Shown: positions 45,015-54,037 of the stretch, piece by piece
Layout: each line of letters opens with the position of its first letter
How positions within the stretch are numbered: position 1 is the stretch's first letter
Virus record (IMG/VR): IMGVR_UViG_3300009185_000001
Span: 124,001-188,000 of that record
Direction: 5' to 3' (one strand)
Length of the DNA stretch: 64,000 nucleotides
Origin: a virus
Notes under the pieces: model-generated
Seen by the model: only the letters and a program-made list of their open reading frames with translations
Database searches by the model: none
What the model was told of the DNA's origin: nothing
Position numbers and translations under genes: made by a program

Positions 45015-45299
45015 CTTTATGTTATCACGATAGTTCTTTATCTATCGTTTCTAACTATTCCTAGTTAGATCAGACTATATCTTCACTCTATTTTTTTTAT
45101 AAAAGAGTGTCAGGCGTTCTTGGGAAGAATTACTGTCCGTTTTGGACTCGCTTCCTAGTCGTTGCACCTTCAAATGCATTCCTGCATATGCTTGGTTCAG
45201 GATTGTCCGTTCTGGAGTTTCCCTGAGTTAACCTGATATGGGCCTATTTTTATGTCAAAGAGCTATTTCCATTAAAGGAATTGTTTATACTTATTTATT
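45015..45299 (-). other. Group I intron (subgroup IA type), no internal ORF
   Basis: On the minus strand the conserved core is clear: Q ACAATCCTGAACCAAGC (45190-45206), R GGTGCAACGACTAGG (45154-45168) and S GAAGATATAGTCTG (45071-45084), with P7 GACTA/TAGTC. TCAGG/CCTGA pairs can form both P3 and P4. Between P7 and P3 lies a GGAAG...CTTCC helix holding GTCC/GGAC, the P7.1-P7.2 insertion of IA introns; P8 is at 45083-45108 and P9 hairpins at 45028-45068. A P1 forms between exon AATTGTATAT and GTATAAACAATT with the U-G pair at 45300/45290. The 3' end near 45015 is approximate. It follows the stop of the vWA gene. Confidence 0.85.
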
Positions 45300-45310
45300 A
45301 TATACAATTT

Positions 45311-48300
45311 TTAATTGCAACCGTAAATATTATATTTAGTATCACTTGAATACCAACCAGCAGGAGTCAATAAATTACCAGAATTATCATACGTTCCTCT
45401 TTTTCTCCATCCAAAAAATTCAAATGCAAATGTATATATTCCAACAATTAATGAAATTAAATTATTTGTTTGAAGAATTTCTACTAAATTTAAATTATTT
45501 GTGGAATTTCCGGATTGGCTTTGATTTATTATATTTCCAAATTGATCAATTTCTATCGTAACTGTTATGAAACATGCTTTATGCCTGCTAAAACCTTCTT
45601 CGGGTGTAGATTCTAAAGAATCATAACTATAAATTAACGTTCCATTATTTGTGCAATTATCTGTTGATGGAGGAGTCGGTGGATCGGTTGCTAATGGTGC
45701 GGTTGCCGTTAGCTTTGAATAAGGATCTTTAAACAAACCATAATCATTTCCATATATATCATTCTTCCAATCGGTCATTGTTCCTTTGTTTACAAGAAGT
45801 TCTTTTATTCTATTTTCATAAGAAGATGCTAAAACTTCTCTTCTTAATGTTATTGGATATTTTTCCGCGTAATCCCATGTAGATGGTAAAGGAAATTTCC
45901 AAAAATCAAAATCATCATTTTGTCTACAAAGACCTAAATTATTTCTTTTAATTATTTCGTATTTAGATTGATAAGGAGTAAATTTTTGATTGTTTAATGT
46001 ATCTGTTATTCTACCAGCAGCATCCGAAGAACTATAAGATTCCATCATCCAGCGATTATCAATGTCAGTAATCATGGAAGGAGAGTATTGATCTTTTTTT
46101 GTCAACCCTCTCTGTCTTCCGCTAAATTTATTTGTATTTAGAAACAATCTTTCTGCACTTATACTGTCTATAAATGTAAGAGTATCCTTACTAACTTCCA
46201 TGGAATATCCTCTTCCTCTCCAATATGAAACTCCTAGATTTTCAGGAAGCATATATTCTCCTAATTGCTTTTCTGATTTAGCTAAAGATGGTAATGAAAT
46301 AGTGGCTACTGTAGGATAGAACACATTATTCATGTTTGCATACGGATGAAAAGCTTCTACAGCAACCGCAGTATTAAAAACCGCAAAGGTATTTAAACAC
46401 TTGTTTCTTAGATAAAAATCTTGTGTGTATGTAAAAGCATTACGAGCATAATAGTTATACTTGGTTGGTATAAACGAAGAATAGCTTTCTAGTATAATAT
46501 CACTTGGTTCCTCTGAACTATAGGCAATTAAATCTAAAGTATTACCGTTTCTAAAAATGTCTTGTAAATTTGAAAAATCTTTATAAAATACTATTTTATT
46601 CCATTGATAAGAAGATAGCAAAACATTTAAAGTTAAAGGTTGTGTCCATAATAAATTTGTAATCCCTCTTCTTTGATATGTCATGAAACTTCCATTGGAT
46701 AGTGTCATATAAGATATTTCTGGTTGATGAACAGGTAGATATCCATCTATAAATCTTACTTGACCACCGAAGTACATTAATTGTTTTTCAAAGTGTTGAT
46801 CTAAATTTTCTTCTGGTTTTGTATATGATTTAGCCCAAAATGGTTTTCCCCCATATCCTAAACCAACTCCAGTAAGTTGAAACGAATTTGTAGAATAGTC
46901 CCATCCATTCAATTTCATATTTATTGTAAATGATATTGAAGGAGTAGTAAAAGAAGTATTATTTGATCCTTCATAGGAAACTTCTGATCTGTGTATGTAA
47001 GTCAAATAATCACCAGAACGCAATACCATATCAGAAATATCGTTTGTTGCAATCCATTCTCCAAAAGTATTTCTAATTGCTTTATACCAAGTCGGTACAA
47101 TCGATAGTTTAGAATAACTAAACAATGAAGCCAGATATTGAATAAAATTATTTAAATTTCCTTCTCCATCATACAAATATTTTTGTAAATTAAAGTACCC
47201 ATTTCTACTAGCAATTTGTTGCATATTTTCATTGAAATATGTATTAGGACCAATATCTACCGCATATATTTGTGTTCCTTTGTTTTTTAATTCAAGAGAA
47301 TATGGAACGGCACTTCCAACATTTATTGTTTCATAACCATCGCTCAATATGATTATATTCTTTATAGCATTACTTCTTGGTACGTTTCTATTTGTTTTAA
47401 ATTCTGCCTTTTTCTGAATAATTGCATTTAAAGAATTACAAATTTCAAAAAGACTGTCTGGTTCATTATTATCATATATTGTAGTATTTAAAATATAATC
47501 TGAAAGATACAGTGCATTGTATATGTCAGTCTGAGCAGTGTCTTTTATTGATTGTGATAAAATATCCTGAATAGCAAAATTAATTACATTCAAATCATTA
47601 GTTAAATAAGTGGCAACTAAAGCATTTTCATTGAAAGAAATTATTGAAATCTGTACATTTACATTTCCATTGATTAAGCTAGAAGCAAATTCTTTAACTA
47701 TTTCTATTGTTTTTTGTATGTCTTTGTTTTGTGAATAGCTTTTATCTATGACTATTGATATGTCAAAAACATTATCAGAAGTATTTGTGGTTATTCCTCT
47801 AATGTTTTTATATGGATAATTTACTATTAAATAAGGAGATGCATTATTTTCTTGCTCTGTTGTGCTTGCTACTAAATCACTTCTGAAAGATGTTCTATAA
47901 TATGTATATCTTCTTCCAGTTTTTAAAACCATTCTAGAACCATTTCCTGTTTTCCAAATACCACTACCCCAACCAACTTGTTTATCTCCAAATATTTCAT
48001 CTAATTTATAATAAGAAAATTGAGGACTTTGTAAAGGATTTAAACCTCTTGTATCCAACCAAGTATTAAAAGCAAAATCGGCTCCTAACCCCTGTGGATC
48101 AGCAAATAAATAATCTGCCATTCCGTTATAATCAGTTACCACTTCTCCTGAATGTCCTATTGGAGAATATTTTGTAGATTTACATCTACACTTTGTCCAT
48201 GCAGGTTTAGCATCAAATGGATCCGGATTTTGATAGTTTTGATTTGTATAATAATTATGAGGAGAACGTTTTACATACGGACAATCCGCAGAGTGTTCCC

Positions 48301-50230
48301 TATAAAAGAAAACATCATCCGCTATAGTATCCTCATCCATCCAAACAAACGAAACTTTTTGCTTTGGATTTATTTTAGCACATAATCCTCCCTGAACGAC
48401 ACCATCTATATGAGAAGCACAGTATATAGCATTGGTATCATATATAGAAATAGGATTCCCTCCATCTCTATTTAATAATTGAATAGACCCTGCTCCTAGC
48501 CATGCGGCTTCAATCGGATCTTCTGTTTTTGTATTTAATTTATATATTAAATCCGCATTATTAAAAGAATTTCCTGCAACAGCACCCGTCATTATTTTCG
48601 TAGCATCTACTTCAGAAAGATTAATCGGTAAGCAAGTATCATCTAAAACAGTAATTGGAAGATTTTCATTTAAGGCATCATATTTTAAAATAGGCCATGC
48701 AATATCATTGGTTCCCTCTGATATAGGAAGGTCTGTCTTTTCAAATTTATATAAATATGCTTGTTCTGTTTCACCAGAAAGAGCATCGCTATATGTAGGA
48801 TTTATTCCAGATCCAAAAGATCTTTTTGTCAACGTATCGGCTTCATCTGAAAATTTTTCTGAAAATGCATTGCTATAAACTAAATTCGAATCATTTATGT
48901 ATATAGGAGAGGCAGCAGAGTTTGGAAGAGTATTTGTATAATATTGAGTTAGAATTTCTTTCTTTTGCTCATCCAATAGCTTTAAGTATAAAAAATAATC
49001 ATCATCGTTTAAACTATATCCATCCCAAAGACTTCCTTTTGATGTCAATTTAAATCCAGGATACGGATATATAAATTCTCTCGATGTTTGTGCATTAATC
49101 GTAAACTGCATTTTATCTTCTGCTTTTATTATATTCGGACCTTTAAGCCATGCACCCTCAAGATTTCCTGATTTGTCTGTAAAAAATAAATCAGAATTAG
49201 TATAATCATCACCACCCGCTGCACCAGATTTTACAAACGAGGAATCATTAATAAGAATTGGATTGTATACATTATTAAAAACCGTTTCATCAACAATTCT
49301 GTCACCAGAAGGCCAGTAGAACCAATTATTTCCTTGCTCTAAATCTATATTCATAGTGAAATCTGGTTGATTTATTTCACTTGCCCTAATTGCCGTTAAC
49401 CCATATACAGTTTCACCTAAATATTGTTGTGTTGCAATAATTTCATTATATATTAAATTGCTTGCATTGGCAGACAATGCAGCAGTTGAAAGAGTAGGAA
49501 TTTCTAAAAGATATTGATTAAATAATCTAGACAATGGAGTATCCGCAACTCTTGAAAGATATCTAGTCGAAAGCAATTCCAACACTTCGTTTTCTTCTAA
49601 ACCTTGAAATGGTATTTCATTAACAACCTGTTCTAAATCAACATACTGATTTATTGAAATAGAAGGATCAGAGTCATGATAATTCTGAGAATCGTGCAAT
49701 TCTTCTAATTCTACGAAAAAATTTCCACTAACTGATGAAAGATCAGGAAAATAATTTGATAAAGAAGATATAGGAACCTGTGTAATATAATTCTCGTCTT
49801 TAGTAAATCCTTTTAAAATATATTCATACATCAATGCTTCTAGTCCCATGTTAGAACCTGCCAGATTATAACGAAGCTTTGCATTTTTTACAGACTCTCT
49901 TTTATATGATAATACTTTGCAAACTTCCTTTAGCTTTTTAACGAAATATGGAATTGCAAATATTAATTCTTCATCATTTTTATAATCCAAATCTGCTAGA
50001 AATAAATCTTTTTCTTGCGTACCAAAAAGAAAATTTAAATCTTTTAATAATTGTATGTAATTTTCTTTAATAGCATTGCTATTATTAGAAGTTAATAAAG
50101 TATTACTCCTATACCATTCGCGTAAATATTCTGAATAATATTCCTGTGCGGTATCTGGTTTTAAATTTTTCTGATACTTCAACCAAGTAGGATAAGTTAA
50201 AGGAGATACTGTATTTAATGGTGCTGACAT
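45311..50230 (-). CDS. Giant virion protein with von Willebrand factor A domain, 1639 aa
   Basis: A vWA domain spans about residues 820-1030: VFDISIVIDKSYSQNKDIQK carries the MIDAS D-x-S-x-S motif, followed by VNVQISIISFNENALVATYL, a conserved T in KDTAQTDIYNAL, and NIIILSDGYETI (second MIDAS aspartate). Such domains bind ligands through a metal ion, as in integrins. The N-terminal 200 residues are helical (AIKENYIQLLKDLNFLFGTQ) and resemble a virion attachment domain; the rest is beta-rich. It is transcribed toward the group I intron, whose 5' side begins about 11 bases after the stop. Confidence 0.7.
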   Translation of the reverse strand: MSAPLNTVSPLTYPTWLKYQKNLKPDTAQEYYSEYLREWYRSNTLLTSNNSNAIKENYIQLLKDLNFLFGTQEKDLFLADLDYKNDEELIFAIPYFVKKLKEVCKVLSYKRESVKNAKLRYNLAGSNMGLEALMYEYILKGFTKDENYITQVPISSLSNYFPDLSSVSGNFFVELEELHDSQNYHDSDPSISINQYVDLEQVVNEIPFQGLEENEVLELLSTRYLSRVADTPLSRLFNQYLLEIPTLSTAALSANASNLIYNEIIATQQYLGETVYGLTAIRASEINQPDFTMNIDLEQGNNWFYWPSGDRIVDETVFNNVYNPILINDSSFVKSGAAGGDDYTNSDLFFTDKSGNLEGAWLKGPNIIKAEDKMQFTINAQTSREFIYPYPGFKLTSKGSLWDGYSLNDDDYFLYLKLLDEQKKEILTQYYTNTLPNSAASPIYINDSNLVYSNAFSEKFSDEADTLTKRSFGSGINPTYSDALSGETEQAYLYKFEKTDLPISEGTNDIAWPILKYDALNENLPITVLDDTCLPINLSEVDATKIMTGAVAGNSFNNADLIYKLNTKTEDPIEAAWLGAGSIQLLNRDGGNPISIYDTNAIYCASHIDGVVQGGLCAKINPKQKVSFVWMDEDTIADDVFFYREHSADCPYVKRSPHNYYTNQNYQNPDPFDAKPAWTKCRCKSTKYSPIGHSGEVVTDYNGMADYLFADPQGLGADFAFNTWLDTRGLNPLQSPQFSYYKLDEIFGDKQVGWGSGIWKTGNGSRMVLKTGRRYTYYRTSFRSDLVASTTEQENNASPYLIVNYPYKNIRGITTNTSDNVFDISIVIDKSYSQNKDIQKTIEIVKEFASSLINGNVNVQISIISFNENALVATYLTNDLNVINFAIQDILSQSIKDTAQTDIYNALYLSDYILNTTIYDNNEPDSLFEICNSLNAIIQKKAEFKTNRNVPRSNAIKNIIILSDGYETINVGSAVPYSLELKNKGTQIYAVDIGPNTYFNENMQQIASRNGYFNLQKYLYDGEGNLNNFIQYLASLFSYSKLSIVPTWYKAIRNTFGEWIATNDISDMVLRSGDYLTYIHRSEVSYEGSNNTSFTTPSISFTINMKLNGWDYSTNSFQLTGVGLGYGGKPFWAKSYTKPEENLDQHFEKQLMYFGGQVRFIDGYLPVHQPEISYMTLSNGSFMTYQRRGITNLLWTQPLTLNVLLSSYQWNKIVFYKDFSNLQDIFRNGNTLDLIAYSSEEPSDIILESYSSFIPTKYNYYARNAFTYTQDFYLRNKCLNTFAVFNTAVAVEAFHPYANMNNVFYPTVATISLPSLAKSEKQLGEYMLPENLGVSYWRGRGYSMEVSKDTLTFIDSISAERLFLNTNKFSGRQRGLTKKDQYSPSMITDIDNRWMMESYSSSDAAGRITDTLNNQKFTPYQSKYEIIKRNNLGLCRQNDDFDFWKFPLPSTWDYAEKYPITLRREVLASSYENRIKELLVNKGTMTDWKNDIYGNDYGLFKDPYSKLTATAPLATDPPTPPSTDNCTNNGTLIYSYDSLESTPEEGFSRHKACFITVTIEIDQFGNIINQSQSGNSTNNLNLVEILQTNNLISLIVGIYTFAFEFFGWRKRGTYDNSGNLLTPAGWYSSDTKYNIYGCN

Positions 50231-50236
50231 TTATAA

Positions 50237-50243
50237 TATTTAG
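50237..50243 (-). promoter_or_regulatory. Late promoter, CTAAATA, for the vWA gene
   Basis: On the minus strand TCTAAATA ends 6 bases before the ATG at 50230. Confidence 0.6.
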
Positions 50244-50266
50244 ATTGAAAGATAATAATTTCAGCG

Positions 50267-50274
50267 AATAAGTA
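50267..50274 (+). promoter_or_regulatory. Late promoter, AATAAGTA
   Basis: AATAAGTA ends 10 bases before the ATG at 50285 and diverges from the vWA gene promoter about 25 bases away. Confidence 0.5.
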
Positions 50275-50284
50275 CAAATATAAC

Positions 50285-50476
50285 ATGGACACATTCACTT
50301 CAGACTATTCTTCTAATATTCCAACTGGAATAACTTCTAATCTTGTTAAAAGCGTTTCAAGAACCGTTAAAAAACCTATTAAGGTTTTAGAATATTCTTC
50401 CAAACATAAACAGGAAATAAAAAATATACAAAATATTTTATTAAAACTTGCGGAAATGTTATCAAAAGTAGATTGA
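50285..50476 (+). CDS. Hypothetical protein, 63 aa
   Basis: Not recognised. The product has a Ser/Thr-rich N terminus and a C-terminal helix (HKQEIKNIQNILLKLAEMLS). It is the first plus-strand gene after the long minus-strand block. Its last codons overlap the -35 box of the next promoter. Confidence 0.55.
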   Translation: MDTFTSDYSSNIPTGITSNLVKSVSRTVKKPIKVLEYSSKHKQEIKNIQNILLKLAEMLSKVD

Positions 50477-50500
50477 CATTTATATTTTTTGCTGTATCTT
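50473..50500 (+). promoter_or_regulatory. Early-type sigma70 promoter, leaderless spacing
   Basis: TTGACA (50473-50478), 16 bases, TATCTT (50495-50500), then 6 bases to the ATG at 50507. Confidence 0.7.
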
Positions 50501-50506
50501 TGAGGG

Positions 50507-51253
50507 ATGGGTAAAGTAATAGAGTTTATAGCAAACACAAAAGAAATGTTGGAGGTTATTGAAAAACCATATCCAGCAATAACAAAACTTCCTGATTGGA
50601 TTAGTAATACTCCTTCGTATATCAATTGTAAAAAATCTGTGGATGAATTTGGTGATCCTACCAGCACCATTAAAAAATGTCTACCCGTAGTAGATGCTAT
50701 GACTGCGGGATATCATATTCCACTTCATTGCGATGTTTGGGTAGAAAATGCAGGACCAAGTGATATTAATATAAAATGGTCTTGGGATACCCTACAAGTA
50801 ATTGATATGCAGAAGCAAGAACAAATGCAAACATATCCCGTTCCAGAAGGATTTTATCCTACATCATTTAAATTTATAAATCCTTGGATTGTAAAGACTC
50901 CTGCGGGGTGGTCTTGTTTGTTTACACATCCACTCCACTATGATGATCTTCCATATAAATGCCTTCCAGCAATTGTAGATACCGATAAGCATCCAATTCC
51001 TGTTAATTTTTTATTCTTTTTAAATAAAAATTTTTCCGGATTGATAGAAAAGGGAACACCGATGATACAAGTCATTCCATTTAAACGAGAAGATTTTAAA
51101 TCTCAATTTTCATTTGATACAGGAAGCTTTAAGCAAAAATGGGAAAAGGCTCATCAAGTATTTTTTGATAGATATAAAAGATTTTTCAGATCTCCCAAGA
51201 AATATGAACAAGGGGATATTAAAAATTGTCCGTTTGCATTTTTACATAAATAA
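50507..51253 (+). CDS. Conserved phage protein, possibly DUF6065-like, 248 aa
   Basis: The pattern KKCLPVVDAMTAGYHIPLHC, DVWVENAG, then SFKFINPWIVKTPAGWSCLF and FTHPLHYDDLPYKCLPAIVD resembles a conserved protein of cyanophages and other T4-like viruses (DUF6065 as I recall it). The paired HPLH and aromatic-rich strands suggest a cupin-type barrel that could bind metal, but this is inference. It has its own early-type promoter with the start codon at the expected transcription start. Confidence 0.55.
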   Translation: MGKVIEFIANTKEMLEVIEKPYPAITKLPDWISNTPSYINCKKSVDEFGDPTSTIKKCLPVVDAMTAGYHIPLHCDVWVENAGPSDINIKWSWDTLQVIDMQKQEQMQTYPVPEGFYPTSFKFINPWIVKTPAGWSCLFTHPLHYDDLPYKCLPAIVDTDKHPIPVNFLFFLNKNFSGLIEKGTPMIQVIPFKREDFKSQFSFDTGSFKQKWEKAHQVFFDRYKRFFRSPKKYEQGDIKNCPFAFLHK

Positions 51254-51260
51254 CTAAATA
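51254..51260 (+). promoter_or_regulatory. Late promoter, CTAAATA
   Basis: CTAAATA ends 5 bases before the ATG at 51266. Confidence 0.6.
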
Positions 51261-51265
51261 TTAAT

Positions 51266-51460
51266 ATGAACCTAACATTAACACATAAAACTGAGTTTAA
51301 ACCCAATTCAAGCTTCATGGAGCGTGAATCTTTGATCAATACCGAAACTCTTAAGATAATGGATACTCTTAGACAAAAAGGGTTCTATCCACTGGAACAT
51401 ACAGTTACAAACAAAAACGATAAGACAGCAACGATCACAGTTGCTTATAGAGCACAATAA
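51266..51460 (+). CDS. Hypothetical protein, 64 aa
   Basis: Not recognised. A compact alpha/beta sequence (ETLKIMDTLRQKGFYPLEHT, then KTATITVAYRAQ). It is preceded by a late promoter at 5 bases and followed directly, without any gap, by the next small gene. Confidence 0.55.
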   Translation: MNLTLTHKTEFKPNSSFMERESLINTETLKIMDTLRQKGFYPLEHTVTNKNDKTATITVAYRAQ

Positions 51461-51592
51461 ATGAGTGCAGGAAAGGGAGATAAACCTAGAAGTTGCTTTT
51501 CAAAGCAGTTTAAAGATAACTATGATTCTATAAAATGGAAGAGCAAAGAATCAGAACATAATCAAAATAATAAAACCAGCAAGAAAAAATAA
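51461..51592 (+). CDS. Small basic phage protein MSAGKGDKPR type, 43 aa
   Basis: A 43-codon frame begins immediately after the preceding stop. The start MSAGKGDKPRSCFSKQFKDN followed by YDSIKWK is typical of a widespread small phage protein family of unknown role beginning MSAGKGDKPRP. The C terminus is lysine- and asparagine-rich. Probably cotranscribed with the 64-aa gene. Confidence 0.65.
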   Translation: MSAGKGDKPRSCFSKQFKDNYDSIKWKSKESEHNQNNKTSKKK

Positions 51593-51598
51593 TTTTCA

Positions 51599-51742
51599 AT
51601 GTTAAAAGATTTTATTTATACTATAAAGTTTTTCTTTTGGTATGTTTTTTTTATAATAAAGAAACTTCCGACATTGACATACCTGTTCTTGTATAAAGAA
51701 TATCTTTATATTAGAGTAATGTTTTTAGAAATTTTTAAATAA
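51599..51742 (+). CDS. Small hydrophobic protein, 47 aa
   Basis: A 47-codon frame encodes a protein with one strong hydrophobic segment (FIYTIKFFFWYVFFIIKKL, about residues 5-23) and a second weaker one, so a membrane peptide is likely. It sits 2 bases before the next start. Its reality rests on compact gene packing; function unknown. Confidence 0.45.
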   Translation: MLKDFIYTIKFFFWYVFFIIKKLPTLTYLFLYKEYLYIRVMFLEIFK

Positions 51743-51744
51743 TC

Positions 51745-51924
51745 ATGTACAAAATTAAATATAAAATCGCAGAGTTTATTGTTAATATTCAATTGTTTTT
51801 CAGTAAGAAATATTCTTATCAATATTATCAGAATTTGTATCTTTTGGAAGACATAGTGAAAGAAGGATATATAGAAAAAATTTCTAAACAAACAAAAACC
51901 GATTGGACTAATTTTTACAATTAG
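51745..51924 (+). CDS. Hypothetical protein, 59 aa
   Basis: A 59-codon frame encoding a Tyr/Lys-rich product (KYSYQYYQNLYLLEDIVKEG, then KTDWTNFYN). It follows the hydrophobic gene by 2 bases. Not recognised; the C-terminal half looks like an ordered helix. Confidence 0.45.
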   Translation: MYKIKYKIAEFIVNIQLFFSKKYSYQYYQNLYLLEDIVKEGYIEKISKQTKTDWTNFYN

Positions 51925-52112
51925 GTAAAAACAGGTACAAAGTTGATCTAAAAAGTACTTTAAAATAGGAAAAAAGTTCCTAAAACTGGCATAAAACTTG
52001 CTATAGGTACATATTTTTTTCAATTTTTTAAAACCACTTTTGTTTATAATCAGGGACTTATATAATTTAATATAAAATTGAATTAAAATAAGAGACTTTT
52101 CTTTGTTTTAAA

Positions 52113-52120
52113 TATAAATA
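52113..52120 (+). promoter_or_regulatory. Late promoter, TATAAATA
   Basis: A perfect late box ends 5 bases before the ATG at 52126. The 188 bases before it (51925-52112) hold no gene that I can support. Confidence 0.75.
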
Positions 52121-52125
52121 GATAT

Positions 52126-52404
52126 ATGAAATTTGATTTACTTGTAGAAAGTTTGCTAAACGAAGCCGCTCGTTGTAAGGGTCCAACTAAAAAAACCCAA
52201 TCTGACCGAAAGGGTAAGAAATACATGCAGTGTGTAAAAAATCCAAAAGGCAAGGGATATAAAAGAGTTCATTTTGGACAAGCAGGAGTAAAGGTAACAG
52301 GAAAGTCTGGAAACACAAAACGAAAAAAATCATTTCGTGCAAGACACAAATGCTCCACTGCAAAACCGGGCACGGCCAAATATTTAAGTTGTAAAAATTG
52401 GTAG
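52126..52404 (+). CDS. Basic cysteine-containing virion-type protein, 92 aa
   Basis: The product opens with MKFDLLVESLLNEA, resembling phage head-internal leader peptides ending in x-E, followed by a strongly basic body (RCKGPTKKTQSDRKGKKYMQ, KRKKSFRARHKCSTAKPGTA) with five cysteines. Similar small basic proteins occur in T4-like cyanophages. A perfect late promoter lies 5 bases upstream. DNA-binding internal head protein is a reasonable inference. Confidence 0.6.
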   Translation: MKFDLLVESLLNEAARCKGPTKKTQSDRKGKKYMQCVKNPKGKGYKRVHFGQAGVKVTGKSGNTKRKKSFRARHKCSTAKPGTAKYLSCKNW

Positions 52405-52415
52405 GTTAAAAATGA

Positions 52416-53117
52416 ATGAAAACAAAAAGGCTTATAAAAGAAGAAATTCTTCATATAAAAAACCGTTTAAATGCTATAAGCCTGAAATGTGAGAGTTCAA
52501 GCGATATATGTAGTTTTTTTGATTATGAAATAAGCCCTAAATTGAAAAAAGCATGTAATTCCGACTCTAGTTTTTTAGATTATTATGCTACTTCCAAATC
52601 ACTTTTAGAAATTTTTGGCCAGCTTGCAGTCCTTCGACCAGAAAAATCATATGTTTTAGATGTAATGCAAAATGTTGAAAAAAGATTAGATGATATTATA
52701 GAAAATAATGTAGAAAGAAATTATCTTATGAATTATTCTTTATTTTTTAATTATATTTTATCTCGTAGAATTTTGTATAGTCTAGATACATTAATGAATA
52801 GTGATAAATTTAAAGAAACTTTTTTAAATATAGAAAAAATAGAAAAAATGATTACTCCAAGAAATTTTGACAGTTTTAAAACAATTATGTGGTATAATTT
52901 GTTGATATTATTTGGTATTTATGATGATAAAGATCCTGCTGGTTCTTTCAAAAAATCTGTTGAAAACTTTTTAACTTGTTTAGAATCTTTCGGTCCTTCT
53001 ATTCAAAATAATACAAGGGATTATTATAAAATGCTCAGAAATGAAGAGGAATACCACATACCACCTGATAAAAAAGAATTGTATAAAAGACATGATGGTA
53101 ATGATGATATGTTTTAA
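52416..53117 (+). CDS. Hypothetical helical protein, 233 aa
   Basis: Not recognised. Almost all helical, with a basic N terminus (MKTKRLIKEEILHIKNRLNA), a middle of alternating hydrophobic helices and a charged C terminus. There is no catalytic or membrane motif. It is 11 bases after the preceding basic-protein gene and probably belongs to the same late transcript. Confidence 0.55.
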   Translation: MKTKRLIKEEILHIKNRLNAISLKCESSSDICSFFDYEISPKLKKACNSDSSFLDYYATSKSLLEIFGQLAVLRPEKSYVLDVMQNVEKRLDDIIENNVERNYLMNYSLFFNYILSRRILYSLDTLMNSDKFKETFLNIEKIEKMITPRNFDSFKTIMWYNLLILFGIYDDKDPAGSFKKSVENFLTCLESFGPSIQNNTRDYYKMLRNEEEYHIPPDKKELYKRHDGNDDMF

Positions 53118-53127
53118 AATTTTTTAA

Positions 53128-53155
53128 TTGACATACTACGTTTTTATTATATCAT
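53128..53155 (+). promoter_or_regulatory. Early-type sigma70 promoter, leaderless spacing
   Basis: TTGACA (53128-53133), 16 bases, TATCAT (53150-53155), then 6 bases to the ATG at 53162. Confidence 0.75.
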
Positions 53156-53161
53156 ATTGTT

Positions 53162-54037
53162 ATGAGCAAAGTATTAATTTTAGGAAAAGGTTTCGTTGGT
53201 AACTATTTAAACAAACGACTGTCGGTTAAAAATAAACTTCACATCTCTAAAAAAGATGTGGACTACTCTGATTATAATACATTTTTTAATTTCTTAAAAA
53301 AGCATAAATATCCAGCACCAGAAGAACAAAGAATTGAGCATGTTATAAACTGTTCTGGATATACGGGATCTCCAAACGTAGATGCCTGTGAAGATAACAA
53401 AGAATCTTGTTATCACTACAATGTAACAATTCCATTATACATCACAGAAGCATGTAATCGTTTAAGCATTCCAATAACACATATCGGAAGTGGATGTATA
53501 TATGATGGGTATGAAAAATTTTATAGCGAAGAAGACATTCCGAACTTTGGAGCAGATTGTCATTATTCTTCGTTTTACTCAAAGACAAAAGATGCCTTTG
53601 AAAAACTTTCTGCTCGCTTTGATAGGTCTGTGTTGAGAATTAGGATGCCATTCTGCGAAGAAGTTAATCCTAAAAATTATATAAACAAACTCCTCAATTA
53701 TGATACTTTGATATCTAAACCAAATTCATTAACATCTTTATATGATTTGAGTTTATTTGTTAATAAGTTTATATCAAGCGGATTAAGTGGAGTTTATAAT
53801 ATTGTAAATGATGGATCCATCGACTCCATAGAAATTACAAGAATTCTTAAGACACATGGAGTTGATAATCCTAATTGGAAATTCGTTTCAATTAAAGATT
53901 TATCAACTAAAACACAAAGAAGTAACTGTATTCTCTCTACAGAAAAAATTGAAAAGAATTTTGGAAAGCTTCCAAATGTCACAGAAAGCCTAGAATGGGC
54001 AGTAAAATATTTTGCGGAAAATTTAAAAAAACAATGA
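53162..54037 (+). CDS. SDR-type NAD(P)-dependent sugar reductase/epimerase, RmlD-like
   Basis: The 291-aa product has a Rossmann start (SKVLILGKGFVGNYL, G-x-G-x-x-G), HVINCSGYTGSPNVDACED as in dTDP-4-dehydrorhamnose reductases, ITHIGSGCIYDG, and the catalytic YSKTK (Y-x-x-x-K, about residue 140). The substrate is probably a nucleotide sugar, so it may change host surface sugars or make a modified-base or glycan precursor; the precise reaction cannot be told. It has its own promoter. Confidence 0.8.
   Translation: MSKVLILGKGFVGNYLNKRLSVKNKLHISKKDVDYSDYNTFFNFLKKHKYPAPEEQRIEHVINCSGYTGSPNVDACEDNKESCYHYNVTIPLYITEACNRLSIPITHIGSGCIYDGYEKFYSEEDIPNFGADCHYSSFYSKTKDAFEKLSARFDRSVLRIRMPFCEEVNPKNYINKLLNYDTLISKPNSLTSLYDLSLFVNKFISSGLSGVYNIVNDGSIDSIEITRILKTHGVDNPNWKFVSIKDLSTKTQRSNCILSTEKIEKNFGKLPNVTESLEWAVKYFAENLKKQ

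Noticed and set aside
44810-45064. Plus-strand 84-codon frame rich in Tyr and Ile
   Set aside because: It is the translation of the AT tandem repeat and part of the intron, without promoter or protein-like composition.
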